Assembly (NCBI RefSeq): GCF_024721175.1
Contig: NZ_CP099399.1
Location: forward strand, 2,046,001-2,110,000
DNA: 64,000 bases
Direction: 5' to 3'
DNA from: Rhizobium sp. Pop5
Lineage (GTDB): Bacteria > Pseudomonadota > Alphaproteobacteria > Rhizobiales > Rhizobiaceae
Shown here: in pieces, positions 58,295 to 64,000 of the stretch
Layout of the letters: each line of letters opens with the position of its first letter
Position numbering within the stretch: the stretch's first letter is position 1
Made by a program: the position numbers and the translations under genes
The notes under the pieces: generated by a model
The model's database searches: none
Seen by the model: the letters and a program-made list of their open reading frames with translations, nothing else
What the model was told of the DNA's origin: nothing

Positions 58295-58565
58295 GAGGTT
58301 CCCAGCGATTCTTACATTTGCAATTCGTCACATACTGGAACAGCTGAATTACCGGACGGTAAAGTTGGATTAGTGGGTTCTCACATAACGTAAGGTGAGA
58401 TAACGGTTGCAAATTTCAACCGACTGAAATCGAACGGAATTTAAATCGCCGCGAGCTGCCATATTTGTTCCGCAGCCGGCCCTCTCACCGAAAAGGATTG
58501 GTGCAGACACCGAGTTCGCCTAACCTTGGCCGCAGAATCGTATCGGGATATTGAGGGAACTTTCC

Positions 58566-58952
58566 ATGACCGACACCGCCAAGCCCAGAGGCGAACTGAC
58601 GCTGCGCACACTCGCCATGCCCGGCGATGCCAATCCGGCCGGCGATATTTTCGGCGGCTGGGTGATGGCGCAGATGGACCTTGCATCCGGCATCCGCGCC
58701 GCCGAGCGCGCCAAGGGTCGTGTCGTCACCGCCGCGGTCAAGGAAATGGCCTTCGAGCTGCCGGTCAAGATCGGCGATACGCTGTCTGTTTATACCGATG
58801 TCGAGCGCGTCGGGCGCACCTCGATCACGCTGATCGTCGAAGCCTGGGCGCACCGCTCGCGGTATAACCAGCAGGAAAAGGTCACCGCCGGCACTTTCAT
58901 CATGGTGGCGCTCGACGAAGAGGGCAAACCCAAGGCCGTCCCCGCGGAGTGA
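58566..58952 (+). CDS. acyl-CoA thioesterase, YciA-like hotdog fold
   Basis: 128 aa from ATG 58566 (GAGGGAAC upstream). The hotdog pattern is present: RTLAMPGDANPAGDIFGGWVMAQMDLASGIRA with the Asn and Asp near the active site, then VTAAVKEMAFELPVKIGDTLSVY. YciA enzymes cleave a broad range of acyl-CoA esters as hexamers and are tied to membrane lipid balance. Starts 26 bp before the membrane protein that follows. Confidence 0.87.
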   Translation: MTDTAKPRGELTLRTLAMPGDANPAGDIFGGWVMAQMDLASGIRAAERAKGRVVTAAVKEMAFELPVKIGDTLSVYTDVERVGRTSITLIVEAWAHRSRYNQQEKVTAGTFIMVALDEEGKPKAVPAE

Positions 58953-58978
58953 CAAGTTTGAATGCGAGGGGATAAGCC

Positions 58979-59566
58979 ATGGAAGCCGTCAGCTCACCGG
59001 AGGTCTTCCTTCACATCAAGGTGGTGATGGGCATGGTCATCAGCCTTTCACTGGCGAGGCTGCTTACCGGCGTTGCCGGCATCGTCCAGCATCCCGGCAA
59101 GGCGAAGGTCTATCTCGTTCACCTCGGCTGGGCCTTGTCGCTGTTCCTCTTCATCATCCATATCTGGTGGTGGGAATATCGCCTGCAGGCCGTGCCGGTC
59201 ATCGGCTTCGGCATCTATCTCTTCCTCGTCTGCTTCTGCAGCCTATTCTTCCTGCTCTGCGCCCTGCTCTTCCCGGCATCGCTCGACGAATATGGCGGCT
59301 ACGAGGAATATTTCATCTCGAGGCGCAAATGGTTCTTCGGCGTCCTCGCGCTCACCTATGCCGTCGATATGCTCGACACGGCGATCAAGGGACATGACCG
59401 CATCCTCTCGCTCGGCTGGGAATATCCCGCCCGCAACATCGCCTACATCCTGCTCTGCGCCATCGCCGCCTGGACCGCAAACCGCCGCTTCCACACGATC
59501 TTCATCATCGCCAACCTGCTCTACCAGATCAGCTTCATCTTCCGGCTTTATGATGTCTTGGGGTGA
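58979..59566 (+). CDS. hypothetical membrane protein, 195 aa
   Basis: About five hydrophobic segments (KVVMGMVISLSLARLLTGVAG, LGWALSLFLFIIHIWWW, IGFGIYLFLVCFCSLFFLLCALLF, FFGVLALTYAVDML, NIAYILLCAIAAWTA). The second region WWWEYRL and the loop GGYEEYFISRRKWFF are conserved in proteobacterial homologues of unknown role. The gene directly follows the thioesterase gene and is probably cotranscribed with it. Confidence 0.75.
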   Translation: MEAVSSPEVFLHIKVVMGMVISLSLARLLTGVAGIVQHPGKAKVYLVHLGWALSLFLFIIHIWWWEYRLQAVPVIGFGIYLFLVCFCSLFFLLCALLFPASLDEYGGYEEYFISRRKWFFGVLALTYAVDMLDTAIKGHDRILSLGWEYPARNIAYILLCAIAAWTANRRFHTIFIIANLLYQISFIFRLYDVLG

Positions 59567-59667
59567 GGAGCGATCGGGCGAAGCCCGAGCAATCGATCCA
59601 GTGAATCGATTGCAGCGACGAACGCCCTGAGCTTGAAGCGAAGGGCCGGGCAGCCGCTTGCTCCCTC

Positions 59668-59868
59668 TTCGCCCCAGCGGGGGTCCGAAGGACGGGACGA
59701 CACCCGTGGCTCGACCCCGGTCGATGCCCGTCAGGGCAGCTGAGGGGGGTGAGCGGCAAAGCCGCCAATGCACGGAGCGCAAGCGAAGGGCAATGAATGG
59801 TGTAACGCGCGCCCCCCTCATCCGACCCTTCGGGCCACCTTCTCCCCGGTGGGAGAAGGGGAAGCAGA
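59668..59868. repeat. RIME-like mosaic element
   Basis: Contains the extra module GGGGTCCGAAGGACGGG...CCCGTGGCTCGACCCCGGTCG (about 59690-59722), also seen at 22747-22790, and ends with CCCCCTCATCCGACC...CCACCTTCTCCCCGGTGGGAGAAGG (59811-59868). The 308 bp between the membrane-protein and DUF1501 genes consist almost wholly of this repeat. Confidence 0.72.
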
Positions 59869-59874
59869 CCCGCC

Positions 59875-61047
59875 TCACACCTTCAAAAACTGCGACCCCT
59901 TATCAAACCTCAGCCCCGGAAAAATCTTCCCCGTCAGATCGTCCACACCGACATCGAACTGCCGATAGAGCATCGCCGCCGCCACCTCCCGCACATCGGC
60001 CGTCGGCATAAGATCGCGATCGTCCAGCAACTGGCCGTCGCCGACACCAGGCCAGCGCCCGAGGATGCGGCCGCCGTTGATCGCGCCGCCTGACAGCAGG
60101 GCGCAGCCGCCAGTGCCGTGGTCGGTGCCATCGGAGCCATTCTGGCGCACGGTGCGGCCGAATTCGGTCATGGCGAGCACCACGGTCTTTGCCCAGATCT
60201 CCGGCCCAAGCGTCGTCTTCAGCGTGTTGATCGCCTGCGCCAGATCCTGCGCCGGCCGCTTGAATTGACCGCTCTGGCCGATATGCGTGTCCCAGCCAGT
60301 GATCGAGAAGCTGGCGATACGATAATCGCCCTTCAGCATATTGGCCGCGAGCGCCGCCACATCGGCGGTCTTCTCACCACGCTGGCCATCGGGCTCGACC
60401 ATCATCGCCGCGCTGTCGGCCCGCGTCGCCTCGGCAAGGGCCGCCGCGAAGGGCGGATCGCCGGCATAGAGCCGCGACAGGAACTGCATCTCGTCGCGCG
60501 CCGGCGCCAGATTGGAATCCGAGGCCCAGACATCGACATTGTTCGGCCCGGAGAGGATCAGTTCCGTCGAGGTATTGACGTCGATCGCCTTGCGCGCATC
60601 CGAGCGGGGAATGACGGCAAGCGCCCGGTTCAGCCAGCCGGTCTTTTCCTCGGCGACATGCTCGCCGCCCGATTCCAGCATGTCCTGCCCGTCGAAATGG
60701 CTGCGCTGGTCGCGATAGGGCGTCGAGACGGCGTGCACGAAGGCAAGCTCGCCGCTCTTCCACAGCGGCATCAGATCGGCAGCGGCCGGATTGAGACCGA
60801 AATGCCCGTCGAGATCGAGAAGCCCGGTCTCGGGCGTCAGCGCCAGCGTCGGCCTAAGCGCCGCAAAACCGGCATCACCATAGGGCTGCACCAGATCAAG
60901 CCCGTCCATTGCACCGCGCAGCACGATCGTGACGAAGCGGTTATCACCAGGCATCGCCGCAAAGGTGACGGGCGTGAAGACGGGCGCGGCGGCAAGACAG
61001 CAGGCGGAGGTGAGAAAACCGCGGCGGGAGAGCGAGATCCTGGTCAT
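59875..61047 (-). CDS. DUF1501 exported protein (TAT), partner of DUF1800
   Basis: 390 aa with a twin-arginine leader (SLSRRGFLTSACCLAAAPVF). DUF1501 has a sulfatase/alkaline-phosphatase-like fold: TIVLRGAMDGLDLVQPYGD, SPY-type YRDQRSHFDGQDMLE, ITGWDTHIGQ, and VLAMTEFGRTVRQNGSDGTDHGTGG. Conserved Asp/His residues could bind metal. It is nearly always next to a DUF1800 gene, as here with an 11 bp gap. The role of the pair is unknown. Confidence 0.88.
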   Translation of the reverse strand: MTRISLSRRGFLTSACCLAAAPVFTPVTFAAMPGDNRFVTIVLRGAMDGLDLVQPYGDAGFAALRPTLALTPETGLLDLDGHFGLNPAAADLMPLWKSGELAFVHAVSTPYRDQRSHFDGQDMLESGGEHVAEEKTGWLNRALAVIPRSDARKAIDVNTSTELILSGPNNVDVWASDSNLAPARDEMQFLSRLYAGDPPFAAALAEATRADSAAMMVEPDGQRGEKTADVAALAANMLKGDYRIASFSITGWDTHIGQSGQFKRPAQDLAQAINTLKTTLGPEIWAKTVVLAMTEFGRTVRQNGSDGTDHGTGGCALLSGGAINGGRILGRWPGVGDGQLLDDRDLMPTADVREVAAAMLYRQFDVGVDDLTGKIFPGLRFDKGSQFLKV

Positions 61048-61058
61048 ATGGGAAACTC

Positions 61059-62570
61059 CTATCGGCGGTTGAATTCGGGCGATGCCAGCACCAGCGTCAG
61101 CCCGCTGATCTTGTTCGGCGCCTGCGACACCACGCGGATCGTCTCGTCGCGCGCCGCATCGGCAAGCGTCGATTTCAGGAACTCGCGCGGATCTTCGTCG
61201 CGGCCGAATTGCGTCGACGCCCGCCTTGCCCAGGCCAGCCGCTCGGCGAGCTGGCTGCCCGTGATCCAGGCGGAGAAGCCTTCCTCGAAACCGGCCGGGC
61301 TCGGCGGCAGCCAGGTCGGCTGGCCCATGCGCTTCAGCGCCCCCTGCCCCAGCGCCCGCGCCGTCCGGAAGGCCTTGAGCCGCTTGTCCCTCGCCTCGCC
61401 GGCAGGATCGGTCGTCACCGGCGCTCCCGCCATGCCGGGCGTGTTGGCCGCCATGTCGCCCTCCTCGGTGCCCTGCTGGTTGGCCGCCAGGAAGCTGCCG
61501 ACGGCGCCGTTGACCGGACCCGCATTCAGCGCCCTCAGACCCGCAACGACATAGTCGAAAGGCTGGCGCGCCTTGGCGCCCTCGTCGCGCCAGGCGGCGG
61601 GGTGGTCGAGCATCGCGGCATAGACGGCCGTCAGGTCGCCATCGGTCTTCTTCCAGGCCGCGGCCATATCGGCCACCATGCCCTCGTCGGGCTGGTCGGA
61701 GACGAAATGCACCGCGAGCTTGCGGCTGATATGGACCGCCGTCTTCGGATGGGCCGCGAGATCGTCGAGCATGTCGAGATAATCGTCGCGCGAGCGCCTG
61801 CGTCCGCCATAGCTGACCCCGAGCACCTTATGCGCGCCGGGTTCGGAAATATTCGGCCGGAAGGCGATGTCCATCTCCCGGCGGTCGATGGTAAGTCCCG
61901 TCAGCACCATGGCGGCTGCCGTCACATCCGCCTGGGTATAGCCGCTGCCGGCGCCGAGCGTGTGCAGTTCCAGAAGCTCGCGGCCGAGATTTTCGTTCAG
62001 TCCCTTGTTGCGCTTCATGCCGCCGGCCGAATCCGGCCCGAGCGAATCCGCCTGATCAAGATAGATCAGCATCGCGGGATGGGCCGTGGCGTTGCGCAGG
62101 AGTTCGCCGAACTTGCCAGAGATAAACGGCCGGATCGCCTCCGCCTCGTAGAGCGGCACGATGAGGCGCATCGGCAGGCTCTTGTTGGCGCTGGTGGAGA
62201 AATGATCGGTCCAGAAGGTCGCCAGCCGCTCGTAAAAGCCGAGAGGCGACAGCACCGCCTGCATCAGCCGCAGGTTCGCATCGTGCTGAAACTGCTGCTG
62301 CGCCTGCCGCTGCACGCCCTTACGCATCTCGCGCCGGGTCGGATCGTCGGTCACCGTCTTGGCGTCTTCGCGGATCTGCTTCAGCTGCTCCTGCAGGCTG
62401 AGGATCGCCCGATGGCGCATGTCGTTGCCGCCGAGCGGAAAGTCCGGTGTCGCCGCCACGCCCTGGCCGAGTTGGCCGATCAGCTCGTCCTTGCTTTGCG
62501 GCGGCGTCTCGCCCGGCCGCAAGCCATAGCCGAAGCGGATCGCCGCCATCGTCGGGAAAGAGAGGCTCAT
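61059..62570 (-). CDS. DUF1800 protein
   Basis: 503 aa. DUF1800 features: IRFGYGLRPGE near the start, LTFWTDHFSTSANK-like ATFWTDHFST, the MLIYLDQADS segment and NENLGRELLELHTLG, then YTQADVTAAAMVLTGLTI and AVHISRKLAVHFVSDQP. Function is unknown; the family is linked to DUF1501 proteins and to extracellular or cell-surface assembly. No signal peptide is obvious. First gene of the two-gene unit. Confidence 0.9.
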   Translation of the reverse strand: MSLSFPTMAAIRFGYGLRPGETPPQSKDELIGQLGQGVAATPDFPLGGNDMRHRAILSLQEQLKQIREDAKTVTDDPTRREMRKGVQRQAQQQFQHDANLRLMQAVLSPLGFYERLATFWTDHFSTSANKSLPMRLIVPLYEAEAIRPFISGKFGELLRNATAHPAMLIYLDQADSLGPDSAGGMKRNKGLNENLGRELLELHTLGAGSGYTQADVTAAAMVLTGLTIDRREMDIAFRPNISEPGAHKVLGVSYGGRRRSRDDYLDMLDDLAAHPKTAVHISRKLAVHFVSDQPDEGMVADMAAAWKKTDGDLTAVYAAMLDHPAAWRDEGAKARQPFDYVVAGLRALNAGPVNGAVGSFLAANQQGTEEGDMAANTPGMAGAPVTTDPAGEARDKRLKAFRTARALGQGALKRMGQPTWLPPSPAGFEEGFSAWITGSQLAERLAWARRASTQFGRDEDPREFLKSTLADAARDETIRVVSQAPNKISGLTLVLASPEFNRR

Positions 62571-62597
62571 GGCCTGTCACCTCCTATCGCTGCCCGA

Positions 62598-62672
62598 GCA
62601 ATTCCAGCAAATGCGCTGAGCGCGCTTTGCATTCGGAATTGCGCAAAAGCAAAAGTCAGGAGCATCTCCGTG
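62598..62672. repeat. rhizobial intergenic palindrome (GCAATTCC type)
   Basis: Inverted repeat GCAATTCC (62598-62605) / GGAATTGC (62635-62642) followed by GCAAAAGCAAAAG and AGGAGCATCTCCGTG. This is a common Rhizobiales intergenic repeat pattern. The 389 bp between the DUF1800 and RDD genes otherwise show nothing recognisable. Confidence 0.55.
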
Positions 62673-62959
62673 GCTCGGAAATGCTTGAGGTGACAGGCTG
62701 CCAGCCGATTGCGACCGCATTCTGTAGGAAATGGGGCGATATCAAGACATGGACGATTTGTAATCTATTGAAAAGGCTGAAGTTTATGCCCGGAAAATGA
62801 AGGATGCTCCGATTGCGATGAGCGCGAAGCCGATCGCATGGTTCCGTCACCGGCTCCGAGGTGAGGCCGCTAGAGGGCCTGTATCAATCCCGGCGAAATT
62901 TGCTACTTCATGTTGAAGGGAGTTCTATCCGCCGGACTAGACGGCATTCAGGGGAGCAT

Positions 62960-63796
62960 ATGGATTATATAGCAGAGATGCCGCAATCCATCGCTTTGCC
63001 TTCCCGCTACTTCTGGCGGCGGCTTGCAGCCCTTGCCGTCGACATTGTCATTTTTCAAGCTGCCATTCTTATAGCGGTCCATTACATTTCAACGGCCTTC
63101 CCCGAGAGCTTCAGCTTCGCCAACGATGCCTCCATGGAGTGCAGAGAGGGAGTGCCCGATCAACTTGCAAAGCGAATTGACACGAATTGGCCGTTGAAGG
63201 CGAACGAATGGCGCACCAACGATATCTGTGAATCGCGTCAATTTGGTTCGGGAAAGCAGAGATACCTGCAGATAACCGTTGAGATGGAACCTTGGGACTA
63301 TGTGACGCCCACTCAAGTGCTGACCATCCCTGTGGACGCAGACGGCAATCCGGCGAGCAAGACAATACCGGCCTACTCCGGCTTGATATCGGGCTTAGCC
63401 AATACGGCGCTGATGGCGCTGGCTTTCGCCTACTTTTCCGCGAATGGCCGCCGCACATTCGGGAAGGCGGTTTTCTTCCTCAGAGTTCAGTCGATCGATG
63501 GTGAAGGTCCCGACATCGGCACCGCGTTTAAACGCGAAATCCTCAAATTCAGCCCGAACCTGCTTTTCAGTGCCGCCATCTTTGCGATCTCGCTGTTTCC
63601 AGTCTATCCGACGCAAGACTTCGACGCATTGCTTGGCATGTTCCGCGGCGGATACACCCCTTCGAACGATGGGGCGATTGGACTTTACGTCGTCGGGACG
63701 ATAGCAGCCTTGTCTTGGTGGCTCGTGCCAATCATCGCGTGGCAGGGACAGACATATTATGATCGCATCTGCGGTTGCGAGGTCGTGAGCGCCTAA
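62960..63796 (+). CDS. RDD-family membrane protein
   Basis: 278 aa from ATG 62960 (AGGGGAG upstream). The first helix bears the RDD-like pattern SRYFWRRLAALAVDIVIFQAAILIAV with basic-Asp residues. A large exported loop follows (about 50-145, with two cysteines in MECREG and DICESRQF), then helices with TFGKAVFFLRVQSIDGEGP, the conserved central segment. RDD proteins are of varied function; some take part in ion transport. The long extra loop is unusual for the family. Confidence 0.75.
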   Translation: MDYIAEMPQSIALPSRYFWRRLAALAVDIVIFQAAILIAVHYISTAFPESFSFANDASMECREGVPDQLAKRIDTNWPLKANEWRTNDICESRQFGSGKQRYLQITVEMEPWDYVTPTQVLTIPVDADGNPASKTIPAYSGLISGLANTALMALAFAYFSANGRRTFGKAVFFLRVQSIDGEGPDIGTAFKREILKFSPNLLFSAAIFAISLFPVYPTQDFDALLGMFRGGYTPSNDGAIGLYVVGTIAALSWWLVPIIAWQGQTYYDRICGCEVVSA

Positions 63797-63849
63797 CAGA
63801 GAATCCGCAGCCGGCAGCCTCGGTATCACGGCCGACGCGCCCAACTGCC

Positions 63850-64000
63850 TCACGCCACCCTGCCTCGACACGCCCACGCCACCGACGCGAACGACCTTGG
63901 CCCATCCGGCTCTCCCGCCTCGTAGGCGGCCCGAAGGGCGGCATCCGCGGCGGCTCGTTTCTCCGGCTCCAGCCCGGCGACATATTTGCCGAGCGGTCCC
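63850..64000 (-). CDS. class I SAM-dependent methyltransferase, C-terminal 49 residues
   Basis: The gene enters from beyond the right edge and ends at a TGA (63850-63852). The visible C-terminus reads GPLGKYVAGLEPEKRAAADAALR...GEPDGPRSFASVAWACRGRVA, which is the typical end of UbiE-like SAM-dependent methyltransferases acting on small molecules. Only this tail can be judged; the substrate is unknown. It converges on the RDD gene, 53 bp apart. Confidence 0.65.
   Translation of the reverse strand, partial: GPLGKYVAGLEPEKRAAADAALRAAYEAGEPDGPRSFASVAWACRGRVA

Noticed and set aside
63732..63983. 83-codon minus-strand frame near the right edge
   Set aside because: Arg-rich shadow; the neighbouring frame gives the conserved C-terminus of a methyltransferase instead.
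1..64000. Prophage, integrative element or insertion sequence
   Set aside because: No transposase, integrase, phage structural gene or tRNA boundary was found anywhere in the window.

Overview
The window looks like a chromosomal or chromid segment of a fast-growing Rhizobium (R. leguminosarum / R. etli type). The evidence is high G+C with alphaproteobacterial codon use, many LysR, TetR and MFS genes, an arsR/aqpS arsenic operon, DUF1127 proteins, HWE-type kinases, and RIME-like rhizobial intergenic palindromes in at least three places. No tRNA, rRNA, CRISPR array, transposase or phage gene was seen.

Layout. 1-3.2 kb: 3' end of a ProX-type betaine/proline binding protein gene, a small unknown gene, an entericidin-like lipoprotein, an LsrB-like LysR regulator, and a low-GC secreted-protein gene flanked by two copies of one intergenic sequence. 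3.3-11.3 kb: argO/argP, a GreA-like factor, an MgtC-like protein, three small stress-type proteins, an exported epoxide hydrolase, a second alpha/beta hydrolase, a LysR regulator and a DUF1127 protein. 11.3-16.3 kb: a GlxA-family AraC regulator, a REC-REC-GGDEF protein, a REC-REC protein whose first receiver lacks its phospho-acceptor Asp, and a squalene-cyclase-like toroid protein. 16.4-19 kb: arsenic locus (DUF6428, arsR, two unrelated arsenate reductases, aqpS). 19-25.5 kb: large MscS-type channel, DUF924 protein, REC-HWE kinase, 14-TM drug exporter.

25.5-37.9 kb is the most striking part: twelve plus-strand genes encode a CUT1 ABC importer (binding protein, two permeases, DUF2160 protein, two ATPases) followed by a DhaK-DhaL fusion kinase, a separate DhaL, DhaM, HPr, a complete Enzyme I, a small HTH-like protein and a separate DhaK. 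Inferred role: uptake of dihydroxyacetone or a related triose/tetrulose and its phosphorylation by two routes, one ATP-dependent and one PEP-dependent with its own phosphorelay.

38-53 kb: sulfatase behind a truncated outer-membrane-channel gene, serine esterases, a Rap1a/Tai-like protein, ohrR and ohr (3 kb apart but sharing an operator motif), Nudix, a second epoxide hydrolase paralogue, a DUF3095 cyclase-like protein, a TetA-like exporter with its TetR, a secreted zincin-like protein and a TetR/FAD-monooxygenase pair. 52-64 kb: extensin-like lipoprotein, animal-type haem peroxidase, chemoreceptor, YciA-like thioesterase, a membrane protein, the DUF1501/DUF1800 pair, an RDD membrane protein and the 3' end of a methyltransferase gene running off the right edge.
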